Origin: HGM04593 sp045634085
GTDB lineage: Bacteria > Bacteroidota > Bacteroidia > Bacteroidales > Bacteroidaceae
Assembly (NCBI GenBank): GCA_045634085.1
Contig: JAZQZM010000040.1
Coordinates: 1-27,062 of the forward strand
Direction: 5' to 3'
DNA: 27,062 bases
Both the position numbers and the translations under genes were made by a program. The notes beneath the pieces were generated by a model. The model did no database searches and was not told the DNA's origin. It saw only the letters and a program-made list of their open reading frames with translations. Shown one piece after another: positions 1 to 5,842 of the stretch (positions are counted from its first letter, which is position 1; every line of letters begins with the position of its first letter).

Positions 1-76
1 AAGTACCGAAGATAATGAGCAGTAGCACCGCATCATTGGTTTGTACAGCCCGTAGTGGCTTTATACATATCCAATT

Positions 77-167
77 GGTGTGGGCTATTGCTTTATCCGG
101 TACAAAGGCAATGCGAGAAGCCCCATCAATAGGATAAAGCAAATATAGTTCCCACACCTTATTTTTT
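77..167 (+). terminator. Long imperfect hairpin followed by a T-run
   Basis: GGTGTGGG at 77-84 pairs with CCCACACC at 151-158, and TGCTTTATCC (89-98) pairs with GGATAAAGCA (132-141). The two arms are about 22-27 bases with small bulges and enclose a loop of about 33 bases. A T-rich run (159-167) follows, so on the + strand this can act as an intrinsic terminator for a gene left of the window. The arms are much longer than in a usual terminator, so a recombination-related palindrome is an alternative. Bases 1-76 show no convincing gene. Confidence 0.45.
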
Positions 168-211
168 TATCCGCTTTCATCAGGGAATTGGGGGGCATAA
201 TATTATTTTCT

Positions 212-538
212 ATGTTTGGATTTAACAATAATGTTGGAGCAGAAGGAGAACGAATAATCGATGCTCTATATAACAAGTTTAGGAACAACCCTGCTTATGC
301 AGGTTTTAATGTCACAAAAGGGTATGATGGTTCAACTTATATTCAAATTTCGAATGGAGGATATATGTTAAATCGCTTTTCATTCTATGGTATGAATGGG
401 AAATTACATTCTATTGCTATTTATGGTGCAAATATTAGAGAACTTATGAATACAATTAATTCATCAAAACAAATATTTGGTTTATCCGTAGATGAAGTGA
501 CCTGGGAGGGAGATTATATTGATGTTGTTTTAGATTAA
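212..538 (+). CDS. Hypothetical small protein, possible immunity-type gene
   Basis: A protein of 108 residues starting MFGFNNNVGAEG, read from the ATG at 212. An in-frame TTG at 188 would add eight hydrophobic residues with no better support. It has no signal peptide or membrane segment, so it is probably cytosolic. It has mixed beta/alpha character with many Gly, Tyr and Asn residues, and an acidic C-terminus ending YIDVVLD. I do not recognise the family. It is the first of several small same-strand genes separated by short AT-rich gaps (46 bases to the next). That layout and the low GC fit orphan immunity or accessory arrays in Bacteroidales, but this is an inference from context only. Confidence 0.6.
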   Translation: MFGFNNNVGAEGERIIDALYNKFRNNPAYAGFNVTKGYDGSTYIQISNGGYMLNRFSFYGMNGKLHSIAIYGANIRELMNTINSSKQIFGLSVDEVTWEGDYIDVVLD

Positions 539-584
539 GACAACAATAAAATACACTTATATTTTTATTAAAAACACAAAAAAA

Positions 585-1109
585 ATGATTAAGTCATTCT
601 CATTCACAGACAAATATAATGGCGGATTTAGAACATATGACATTTGCATTGAAGTAAATGCAATGGGGTATGCAATAACTAACGAATTTCGCTCAGAAAT
701 GCCATCTATTGCAATAGGTAGAATAACTGGAGAATCTTATGAAGAGTTTTGCAAAGATTGTTTAAGCATAACAGGTGGAAAATTGAGGTCAACGCAAAGA
801 GATTATGTTGATTCGTGGTGTGACGGATTGGACTTAGTCCTCTCTTCACACGTAAGCAGATGTGGTAGAATATTTTACGAAGATTTACTTGTCTATGTTG
901 ATTGTTTGGCGCATATATGGAAAGCCCAAGGAGAGCAAGCACATATGATAAAGGTACATTATCCTATTATTGTCGCTAAATTTGTGGATAAATATATGCC
1001 TTATCTATTGGTAGATACTCTATTTGGAACAAGTGTAAATATGAAAGGAACAGAAATCCACCGTGCTATCTTGATACATATAAATAATTTGAAAAATAAA
1101 ATGATGTAA
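585..1109 (+). CDS. Hypothetical protein, probable cytosolic
   Basis: A 174-residue protein starting MIKSFSFTDKYNGGF at an ATG preceded by an A-rich leader. The N-terminal part looks beta-rich and the second half helical, with six cysteines (C21, C56, C59, C79, C93, C107 by approximate count). No signal peptide, membrane helix or catalytic motif was recognised. Its stop codon lies two bases before the ATG of the next gene (1112), so the two are almost certainly translated from one message and may act as a pair. A small immunity-like protein is possible from the array context, but no family match can be claimed. Confidence 0.6.
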   Translation: MIKSFSFTDKYNGGFRTYDICIEVNAMGYAITNEFRSEMPSIAIGRITGESYEEFCKDCLSITGGKLRSTQRDYVDSWCDGLDLVLSSHVSRCGRIFYEDLLVYVDCLAHIWKAQGEQAHMIKVHYPIIVAKFVDKYMPYLLVDTLFGTSVNMKGTEIHRAILIHINNLKNKMM

Positions 1110-1111
1110 TT

Positions 1112-1462
1112 ATGACATTTGATTCATATCTTAACATAATAATCTCCACTCTAAGGGGAAGATACGGAGTTTATGCTATGTTCATAGAGGGTGATTACGG
1201 ACTTGGTTGTCCCCCTTTTATGGGAGAATGCGACTTTGATGGTAGCACTCAAGCTTTTATCCCAGACTATAATATAGGTAATGTAGGCTATAAAGGAATT
1301 ATCGTTTACAAAAACTCTTTTGATGACAGTCCCGTAGGAGCTTGCTTAGAACAAGTCTCAATGAATTTTATGTCTTCTATTGAAGCTAGTGGAGAACTAT
1401 ATGGTATGCCTATAGAATATACAGACCTAGATGGGAATTGTCTCTACATTAAATTTGCGTAA
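1112..1462 (+). CDS. Hypothetical small protein coupled to the preceding gene
   Basis: A 116-residue protein starting MTFDSYLNIIISTLRGRYG, two bases after the preceding stop, so translational coupling is likely. It is acidic and rich in Gly, Tyr and Asp, without a signal peptide or transmembrane helix. Its length and its C-terminal pattern (a short helix, then a beta ending GNCLYIKFA) are loosely like the 212-538 protein (ending GDYIDVVLD). That hints at a distant duplicate or shared fold, and I hold this weakly. Function unknown. The 72 bases after it hold no gene that I can see. Confidence 0.6.
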   Translation: MTFDSYLNIIISTLRGRYGVYAMFIEGDYGLGCPPFMGECDFDGSTQAFIPDYNIGNVGYKGIIVYKNSFDDSPVGACLEQVSMNFMSSIEASGELYGMPIEYTDLDGNCLYIKFA

Positions 1463-1534
1463 TATTAGCCCTCCATCCTATAGGTAAGTCTCTACATCGT
1501 TTAGTGACAATAATTCCAAACAACAAATAATATT

Positions 1535-1957
1535 ATGACAGATTTTATATTAAACATAATTGAAAAATTTGCAAGTGAAGACCAAATATATGATTGGGTA
1601 AGATATACCTGTGTCATAATAATACCATATTTGATGCTTATAATGGGAATTCTTAATTTCATTATAATATCAAAAATGGAAGCATACGGTAAAATATACC
1701 GATTGTTTTTACTTACAATATGGTTTGTAATTTCATTCATGATTTTCGTAAAAGACGGATGGTTTGAATATCCATATGCTCAAGATAAGTTATATTTCGC
1801 AACTGATATAATGAGGTCTACTAGATGGGATTTGATAAATAACCAAGTAGAATGGTTTATAGGTTTATCTATAGGACATCTAATACTTTTATTTGGAAAC
1901 ATTGCTTGTAGAAAGAAAAAAGAAAATGAATCGGAATCATCAGACAAAGTAGAATAA
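1535..1957 (+). CDS. Small integral membrane protein, hypothetical
   Basis: A 140-residue protein beginning MTDFILNIIEKFASEDQ. Hydrophobic segments lie at about residues 24-46 (around VIIIPYLMLIMGILNFIII), 56-73 (LFLLTIWFVISFMIF) and 107-124 (WFIGLSIGHLILLFGNIA). The tail is charged (CRKKKENESESSDKVE) and probably cytoplasmic. Three membrane spans and no enzymatic motif fit a small inner-membrane protein. Membrane-located immunity proteins against pore-forming or periplasmic toxins can look like this, but that is an inference. The TAA stop is directly fused to the first copy of a 28-base intergenic repeat (1956-1983). Confidence 0.6.
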   Translation: MTDFILNIIEKFASEDQIYDWVRYTCVIIIPYLMLIMGILNFIIISKMEAYGKIYRLFLLTIWFVISFMIFVKDGWFEYPYAQDKLYFATDIMRSTRWDLINNQVEWFIGLSIGHLILLFGNIACRKKKENESESSDKVE

Positions 1958-1983
1958 TACACCAACAAAAGCCTGCCTAACCA
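1956..1983 (+). repeat. Intergenic repeat, copy 1
   Basis: Twenty-six of 28 bases match 2740-2767. The shared core is ACAAAAGCCTGCCTA. Both copies begin in the last two bases of a TAA stop codon. In copy 2 the core is the left arm of a terminator hairpin. In copy 1 the right arm is missing, as if a gene unit had been inserted between the stop region and the terminator. Confidence 0.75.
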
Positions 1984-2018
1984 ATTATAACTACTGCATA
2001 AACAAATTCAAACTACAA

Positions 2019-2408
2019 ATGACAACAAATAAAACTCCGTCCATATTAGCAAAGGCACTTAAGACAATAAGCATATCCTATCTTGCATTCTTATTGATTG
2101 CAGGGTTTATAGAGTTTGGACTTCTCGCTGCTTTGTTGCTAATATTGCCATTGATTACGTTTATATACAAAAAGACACATAACAACACTACAGAGGGATT
2201 GGATGAGAAAAAGAACGCGCTTTCCACACAGATTATTACTTATATTCTTGAGGTAGCAAGCATAGTACCTTTGGCATTTTTTACAGTAGCAGGATGCAGA
2301 CTCCCTATGCGATTAGTTGCAGAGCCTTTCTATTTTATTATAGTCACGATTCCTTTCGCGCTGTTTACATACATACAGCTTAAAGGTAAAAATGGCCATA
2401 TCATATAA
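2019..2408 (+). CDS. Small membrane protein, possibly C-terminally frameshifted
   Basis: A 129-residue protein beginning MTTNKTPSILAKALKTISIS. Hydrophobic spans lie at about 20-48 (around YLAFLLIAGFIEFGLLAALL), 72-92 (IITYILEVASIVPLAFFTVA) and 102-120 (FYFIIVTIPFALFTYIQL), followed by GKNGHII and a stop. No family was recognised. In the +2 frame a hydrophobic stretch (VLTVFAIVGFYVST) continues immediately after the stop. The annotated end may therefore be a frameshift that removed one or more further membrane spans. This gene unit lies between the two copies of the 28-base repeat, which suggests that it arrived as a cassette. Confidence 0.5.
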   Translation: MTTNKTPSILAKALKTISISYLAFLLIAGFIEFGLLAALLLILPLITFIYKKTHNNTTEGLDEKKNALSTQIITYILEVASIVPLAFFTVAGCRLPMRLVAEPFYFIIVTIPFALFTYIQLKGKNGHII

Positions 2409-2740
2409 TTGTGCTGACAGTGTTTGCTATTGTTGGCTTTTATGTTTCGACCCATCAGCACAGATGGAAGAACATTGGGAATATGCACACAGGAACGAAT
2501 GGTACTACAGTTATTCGTTCTGTCTATTTGGGGGGACTGTCGGCAGTACAGCAATATTTGGAACTTTCATCTCTACTGTCATTTTACAGACGACAAGGCT
2601 TGTCAATATAATTACAAAGCACAACAATAATAAAACCACTGATTAAAAAAGAAATGGAAAGACGAGGAATTTCTATGGAACAACTCGCCGTCGCACCCGT
2701 AGATGTTTTCAAATCGAAATTCTTGGAAGACGTAAAATAA
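2409..2740 (+). pseudogene. Decayed coding remnants, ending in a 28-codon tail
   Basis: Protein-like stretches occur in successive frames: VLTVFAIVGFYVST from 2411, then TVGSTAIFGTFISTVIL in another frame up to 2646. A third frame ends MEQLAVAPVDVFKSKFLEDV then K (from the ATG at 2675), with an earlier in-frame ATG at 2654. The last piece reads like the natural C-terminus of a longer protein, because it is followed directly by the repeat and a good terminator. I interpret the block as the frameshifted end of the 2019 gene plus the 3' remnant of an older gene. A genuine 28-residue gene at 2654-2740 cannot be excluded. Confidence 0.35.
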
Positions 2741-2767
2741 ATACACTAACAAAAGCCTGCCTACCCA
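2740..2767 (+). repeat. Intergenic repeat, copy 2
   Basis: The second copy of the 28-base sequence at 1956-1983 (26 of 28 identical). It again starts at a TAA stop codon. Here it continues into the right arm of a terminator hairpin. Confidence 0.75.
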
Positions 2768-2797
2768 CACGGATAGACAGGCTTTTTATGTTTTTTT
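2752..2797 (+). terminator. Intrinsic terminator at the end of the small-gene array
   Basis: AAGCCTGCCT (2753-2762) pairs with AGACAGGCTT (2775-2784, one mismatch), followed by TTTATGTTTTTTT. This is a standard rho-independent terminator on the + strand closing the array. Confidence 0.75.
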
Positions 2798-2889
2798 CAG
2801 TGTTCGGCAAACTGTAAAATACCGCGATATACAGTAAGTCGAAACGCTTAAAAAAGATATGACGAAGTGGCAAAAACCTCCTTTTATCG

Positions 2890-2920
2890 TTTGTTTTGTA
2901 GCTAAAGAACATTACCTTTG
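2890..2920 (+). promoter_or_regulatory. Consensus Bacteroidetes promoter upstream of the tRNA
   Basis: TTTG at 2890-2893, a 19-base spacer, then TACCTTTG at 2913-2920. This is an exact match to the known -33 TTTG / -7 TAnnTTTG pattern. Transcription would start near 2926. The only feature downstream is the tRNA-Leu at 3090, so it may drive that tRNA or be a relic of a lost gene. The leader holds a short palindrome (ACACGACGTGT, 2976-2986), two TGTAAACCAA repeats (2986-2995, 2998-3007) and a hairpin ACTCAAG/CTTGAGT (3020-3026/3040-3046). Confidence 0.65.
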
Positions 2921-2985
2921 TAATGCAGAAATCACTGCGAGAGATATTTAACAGTACGAATTGAAGCATTGAGTTACACACGACG

Positions 2986-3007
2986 TGTAAACCAATATGT
3001 AAACCAA
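2986..3007. repeat. Tandem pair TGTAAACCAA x2, 12-base period
   Basis: Two perfect copies of TGTAAACCAA begin 12 bases apart. This resembles the paired direct repeats that tyrosine integrases use as arm or accessory sites near attachment sites. It lies 150 bases left of the putative att repeat, so the role is inferred. Confidence 0.5.
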
Positions 3008-3089
3008 GCGAAAAACTATGACTCAAGTACGCTGTTATTGCTTGAGTTAAATACAAGATTTACAATTAGATAAGAGAGGTAAACACATA

Positions 3090-3168
3090 GCTCGAATGGT
3101 GGATTCGGTGGTGACTTAAAATCCTTTGGCATTTAAACGCCGTGCGGGTTCAAGTCCCGCTTCGAGTA
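3090..3168 (+). tRNA. tRNA-Leu (anticodon UAA), probably degenerate
   Basis: The acceptor stem is GCTCGAA (3090-3096) with TTCGAGT (3161-3167), and the discriminator base is A at 3168. The T arm is GCGGG-TTCAAGT-CCCGC (3144-3160). A long class II variable arm spans about 3127-3143, and the anticodon loop is CTTAAAA (3115-3121) with TAA at 3117-3119. These identify tRNA-Leu(UAA). The gene is only 79 bases, and the D arm plus the 5' side of the anticodon stem are about 8 bases short. The remaining anticodon stem GGTGA/TCCTT has a mismatch and two G-U pairs, and no D stem can form. It is therefore more likely a decayed or integration-damaged copy than the functional gene. No CCA is encoded, which is common in this phylum. 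Confidence 0.7.
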
Positions 3169-3211
3169 CTAATTGTGAACAATCCCTTGTAAGGCAACTT
3201 GCAAGGGATTG
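3155..3211. repeat. Putative attL: 57-base direct repeat, left copy
   Basis: Perfectly repeated at 9531-9587. It covers the 3' end of the tRNA (last T-loop base, T-stem 3' strand, acceptor 3' strand, discriminator) and a downstream hairpin. The hairpin is CAATCCCTTG (3180-3189) with CAAGGGATTG (3202-3211), extended by AAG-GCAA-CTT to a near-perfect 14-pair stem with a GCAA tetraloop, probably the tRNA terminator. A duplicated tRNA 3' end is the classic mark of site-specific integration. Confidence 0.7.
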
Positions 3212-3560
3212 CCGTGTCTATGTACATAAACATTTTACCCAAATCACAATTCGAGCCAAGAATTTTATCGCTTTCGAAAGCGAATGTACATTAACAGAAC
3301 ACCGCACATAACCTCTACGAATGGTTATCTCAACGAAATCGTTTTTTGTTTTTGTCCTATGTTCTTTTGTATACTTAAAACAAGTCTTCATAAAAAATCA
3401 GGTGCCTGCTGTTATCCGTTGCAGTAAAAGAGAACGCCTCTTGTTTATCGGTCTGCAAGCACCGGGTCAGCCGACAGAAACAATTTACTGCACATTGTTT
3501 ACAGTCTTTTGACTCCTCGAAATTAGGGTGTTATACAGATACTAGCAAACAATTTGTAAC

Positions 3561-3600
3561 TGTGCGCATTTTGTGCGCAAATACGCAAAGAATACGCAAA
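3561..3600. repeat. Two short tandem repeat pairs, 11-base period
   Basis: TGTGCGCA occurs at 3561-3568 and 3572-3579. ATACGCAAA occurs at 3581-3589 and 3592-3600. Each pair has an 11-base period, about one helical turn. They lie just inside the left end of the putative element. I see no credible gene in the remainder of 3212-3640. Confidence 0.5.
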
Positions 3601-3601
3601 A

Positions 3602-3629
3602 AGAGTGTAACCCATCTAGATTACACTCT
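3602..3629 (-). terminator. Second terminator-like hairpin, - strand
   Basis: AGAGTGTAA (3602-3610) pairs with TTACACTCT (3621-3629), nine perfect pairs with a 10-base loop. Read on the - strand it is followed by TTTT. It stands in tandem behind the terminator at 3637-3666. Confidence 0.5.
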
Positions 3630-3636
3630 CATATTC

Positions 3637-3666
3637 AAAAAAAGAGTACCACTTCAAAAGTGATAC
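3637..3666 (-). terminator. Intrinsic terminator of the toxin-antitoxin operon
   Basis: On the - strand GTATCACTT and AAGTGGTAC form a nine-position stem (3658-3666 with 3646-3654, one G-T pair) with a three-base loop. A T-run follows (the A-run 3637-3643 on +). It lies 14 bases past the antitoxin stop. Confidence 0.75.
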
Positions 3667-3679
3667 CCTTTAAACTTAT

Positions 3680-3982
3680 TTATCCAATTGGCTTTACAAT
3701 CTCAATCCTCATTCCCAATGCTTCAATGATGCGATAGAACATACTTGCACCTGGTTCAATCACTCCTTTTTCAATCTTTGAAATATAGGACTTGTCCGCT
3801 CCTACTTTCTTTGCCAAGGTTTCTTGAGTCATCTTCTCCTGCTTTCTTGTATCGTGAATCAATTGCCCAACACAATAAGCATAAGCCTCTTTTCTAAAGT
3901 TTTCTCTTTCTGGTGTACCCACAGCACCATAAAGGTTATCAAGTACATCATCCATACTGTTAATGTTAGGGTTTGCTTTCAT
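3680..3982 (-). CDS. higA: HigA-type antitoxin, XRE-family helix-turn-helix
   Basis: A protein of 100 residues from the ATG at 3982 (an ATG at 3991 adds MNI). The central and C-terminal part is an XRE/Cro-type helix-turn-helix. QEKMTQETLAKKVGADKSYI followed by SKIEKG is the usual 'T Q..LA...G.....IS.iE.G' signature. A short tail ends MRIEIVKPIG. Antitoxins of this family bind and neutralise the RelE-like HigB toxin and repress the operon. The gene follows the toxin gene and overlaps its 3' end by 17 bases, the reversed (toxin-first) order typical of higBA. A probable operator lies upstream of the toxin (4320-4337). Assignment to the family is firm; the exact subfamily is not. Confidence 0.85.
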   Translation of the reverse strand: MKANPNINSMDDVLDNLYGAVGTPERENFRKEAYAYCVGQLIHDTRKQEKMTQETLAKKVGADKSYISKIEKGVIEPGASMFYRIIEALGMRIEIVKPIG

Positions 3983-4301
3983 AATATTCATTTTTAAGTT
4001 TCAACGCTTGTTCTATTTCTTTGTTCGGAGTCTTTTGAGTTTTCTTTTGGAAGCCATTGAATAGCATCACAATATTACCATCATCAAAAATAAAGAATGC
4101 ACGGTAAATATTTCCGTTATGACTTGCCCTTAACTCAAAGATTCCGTCACGAATATGCTTTACAAAGTTTTGGTTCACTCGCTCTTGGGTCTTAATCATA
4201 TCAAGGACATAAGCAACCTTTCTCTTTGCTCCAACCTCCAAAGAATTGAAGAAATCAATAAAGTAGGTTTTGTAATATAATATTTTCCTTTCCTCTTTCA
4301 T
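3966..4301 (-). CDS. higB: HigB/RelE-superfamily toxin (Gp49-like)
   Basis: A 111-residue protein. The segment GIFELRASHNGNIYRAFFIF, then DDGNIVMLFNGFQKKTQKTP, is the conserved core of the phage-derived Gp49/HigB family: a 'G.yElR' strand, an arginine in the next strand, and a 'l.gF.KK.qktP..ei..A' C-terminus. Toxins of this kind are ribosome-dependent mRNA endonucleases that act in the cytosol. It is first in a two-gene operon with the HTH antitoxin. The -7 box (4306-4313) is so close to the ATG that the mRNA is probably leaderless or has only a few bases of leader. The core residues expected in the family look present, so I see no sign of inactivation. Confidence 0.85.
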   Translation of the reverse strand: MKEERKILYYKTYFIDFFNSLEVGAKRKVAYVLDMIKTQERVNQNFVKHIRDGIFELRASHNGNIYRAFFIFDDGNIVMLFNGFQKKTQKTPNKEIEQALKLKNEYYESKP

Positions 4302-4305
4302 TGCG

Positions 4306-4337
4306 CAAATGTAATAAAAGTTGCAATATATTACAAC
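4306..4337 (-). promoter_or_regulatory. higBA promoter with palindromic operator
   Basis: On the - strand TACATTTG (the + strand CAAATGTA, 4306-4313) matches TAnnTTTG. The palindrome GTTGCAATATATTACAAC (4320-4337, one mismatched pair) lies between the -33 and -7 positions, where antitoxin binding would block the promoter. The palindrome also overlaps the stop codon of the upstream gene (4331-4333). Confidence 0.55.
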
Positions 4338-5137
4338 TTTCCATCCAAAATATTTTGATAAATGATCTTTGACTTGTTTATTTTCCGTTTCCGTGCTTCT
4401 GGCATAGCATTAAATGATTCAAGCGTCTTATTGAATGTCGCTAGATCAGCCAACTGAAAATATTTAGATAATATTTTATAAAGTGCCGTACGGTCATTTT
4501 CTTTCAACAAATGTGATAAATAATCCTTTTCCCCATACAAAACTATTGTGACAGCTATAAGCTCAATGACAACATCAATTTTGGTTTTTCCATCACACTG
4601 TTCAAAAAACTTGTCATACACAGCTTCATTATTTTTGAACAATCCGAATAAGAAATTATCACGATTTATACTTTTTGTTGTTTCTGTTTGCGGTTGCATT
4701 ACTCGCTTAATAAACAACCTTAATTCCACATCAGTTACATCTTTATGCGGTATTTCTTGACGACTGTAAGGAATATTTGCTAAACAATTATAGCATTGCA
4801 TTACATAGAGATGCGCATATGCATCTGGACTTGTCTTTTCTCCTTTGCCTTTCCATTCATCATACACCATATAATAATATTCAATCATAGGAAGACAATA
4901 CTCAAAACTTCTATCCCAATAGCATTTCCATGGTAAAAAGCCCTCACGATGCTCAACTCTTCTTGGAAATAGTTCATCAAAATAGTCATCTATAAACTGC
5001 CGCGTTTTGTTTTGACTGATTCGATATTCATATGTTTGCAGTTTCTCCACAAGAGTAACTACCCTATTTTTAAATTCATCGTTTACATTCGGATTGTCAC
5101 AATCATAGACATCCATGAATTCTCTTATACTCAACAT
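4331..5137 (-). CDS. Hypothetical cytosolic protein
   Basis: A 268-residue protein starting MLSIREFMDVYDCDNPNVND. It is highly charged with no signal peptide or membrane segment and looks almost entirely helical. It is rich in aromatic residues around 75-95 (WDRSFEYCLPMIEYYYMVYD) and has a basic C-terminus (ARKRKINKSKIIYQNILDGK). I recognise no domain. It has its own promoter (5241-5271) and ends at the higBA operator, so it precedes the toxin-antitoxin pair on the same strand, with a gap of only 29 bases to the toxin start. Element cargo or a defence accessory protein are both possible, and nothing in the sequence decides between them. Confidence 0.65.
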   Translation of the reverse strand: MLSIREFMDVYDCDNPNVNDEFKNRVVTLVEKLQTYEYRISQNKTRQFIDDYFDELFPRRVEHREGFLPWKCYWDRSFEYCLPMIEYYYMVYDEWKGKGEKTSPDAYAHLYVMQCYNCLANIPYSRQEIPHKDVTDVELRLFIKRVMQPQTETTKSINRDNFLFGLFKNNEAVYDKFFEQCDGKTKIDVVIELIAVTIVLYGEKDYLSHLLKENDRTALYKILSKYFQLADLATFNKTLESFNAMPEARKRKINKSKIIYQNILDGKL

Positions 5138-5240
5138 AAAATTATCACATTACACAATTAACTGTTTAACATCTTTCGCTTTGTACATCACATTCTACCT
5201 TTATACTCTTTTCTATCATTGCATTACATTCTTGTTATCA

Positions 5241-5271
5241 CAAAGATACTACAGACTTAAAGTTAAAGCAA
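5241..5271 (-). promoter_or_regulatory. Promoter of the 4331-5137 gene
   Basis: On the - strand TATCTTTG (5241-5248) matches TAnnTTTG, and a TTG (5269-5271) lies 20 bases upstream. The start site would be near 5235, giving a leader of about 100 bases. Confidence 0.5.
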
Positions 5272-5272
5272 C

Positions 5273-5293
5273 CAAAACTTTTATCAAGTTTTG
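5273..5293 (-). terminator. Perfect 8-pair hairpin after the 5311 gene
   Basis: CAAAACTT (5273-5280) and AAGTTTTG (5286-5293) pair with a five-base loop. It lies 18 bases past the stop of the gene at 5311. There is no long T-run on the - strand, so termination is only possible. Confidence 0.35.
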
Positions 5294-5310
5294 AAATTCA
5301 CAATAATGAT

Positions 5311-5682
5311 TTAATTCAACCACAGCCCGCTCTTCTTCGGTCGAGACATAAGCGTTTGGGAATACGCAGCAATGATATAAAGCAATCTATCCAGAGCACC
5401 ACTATCCAGGTGCAAGATTTCTCCTGCGATAAAAGCTGCAAGCACAAGAATTACGGGAATTAAATCACACCACCTCTTTGCGCTATCACATACAGAAGCA
5501 ACATCTGTTCTACGTCTTCTTTTCTTTGCAGATTTTGTCCGACAGTTATTGTATGGTTTGCAATTTTTCTCCAGGCATTTTCTCAACGCACGGAGTCCCT
5601 TGTTAAAATCATCCCACTCGCCTTTAGGCACTATTACCACGGGCAAACATTCTACTACTGATACATTTGTCTCAAAAGTCAT
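5311..5682 (-). CDS. Hypothetical protein with one or two membrane segments
   Basis: A 123-residue protein starting MTFETNVSVVECLPVVIVPK. It has an N-terminal soluble part of about 70 residues with a strongly basic patch (KSAKKRRRRTD near residues 50-60). A hydrophobic segment follows (LIPVILVLAAFIAGEIL, about 74-90), then a weaker one (LDRLLYIIAAYSQTLM), and a short tail with PKKSGLWLN. No family was recognised. The basic cluster before the helix suggests that the N-terminal part is cytosolic. It is monocistronic by layout, with a -7 box at 5741-5748 and a hairpin behind it. Confidence 0.55.
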   Translation of the reverse strand: MTFETNVSVVECLPVVIVPKGEWDDFNKGLRALRKCLEKNCKPYNNCRTKSAKKRRRRTDVASVCDSAKRWCDLIPVILVLAAFIAGEILHLDSGALDRLLYIIAAYSQTLMSRPKKSGLWLN

Positions 5683-5740
5683 ATTTTAATACTCCGAACT
5701 CTCCAATGAACACTTTGCACATTTTTGTCCGGTTTCGGGG

Positions 5741-5748
5741 CAAAGGTA
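5741..5748 (-). promoter_or_regulatory. -7 box upstream of the 5311-5682 gene
   Basis: The - strand TACCTTTG is an exact TAnnTTTG match 59 bases upstream of the ATG. No clear TTTG is found at the -33 distance, so only half of the promoter is supported. Confidence 0.45.
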
Positions 5749-5781
5749 ATAGAAGGATTTATACATAAAGGAAAAATAAAG

Positions 5782-5822
5782 TGGGGTAAAAATTCAGGTT
5801 TTCACCATACTTTTTTACCCCA
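5782..5822 (-). terminator. Intrinsic terminator after the 5843 gene
   Basis: TGGGGTAAAAA (5782-5792) and TTTTTACCCCA (5812-5822) form an 11-pair perfect inverted repeat with a 19-base spacer. A T-rich stretch follows on the - strand. It separates the 5843 gene from the promoter of the next one. Confidence 0.65.
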
Positions 5823-5842
5823 TTTTAGAATTTAGAGTCTTA

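Noticed and set aside
3..134. Open frame running in from the window edge on the + strand
   Set aside because: It overlaps the long hairpin, has no recognisable protein pattern, and is short enough to occur by chance.
85..288. A - strand frame with a hydrophobic end opposite the first gene
   Set aside because: It overlaps the 212-538 gene and the hairpin. The hydrophobic part probably follows from AT-rich inverted-repeat sequence.
2709..3056. A - strand frame of 115 codons across the terminator and promoter region
   Set aside because: It runs antisense through a clear terminator and a consensus promoter and lacks any family signature. It may be a chance frame conserved with the integration region.
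3126..3512. Two + strand frames just right of the tRNA
   Set aside because: The first includes the tRNA 3' half and the second has no protein-like pattern. No promoter points to either.
5741..5748. CTnDOT-like att core (GTAnnTTTGC) candidates such as the GCAAAGGTAA run here and GCAAAGGTAG near 9251
   Set aside because: Each misses the final required base, and each is better explained as a TAnnTTTG -7 promoter box on the - strand.
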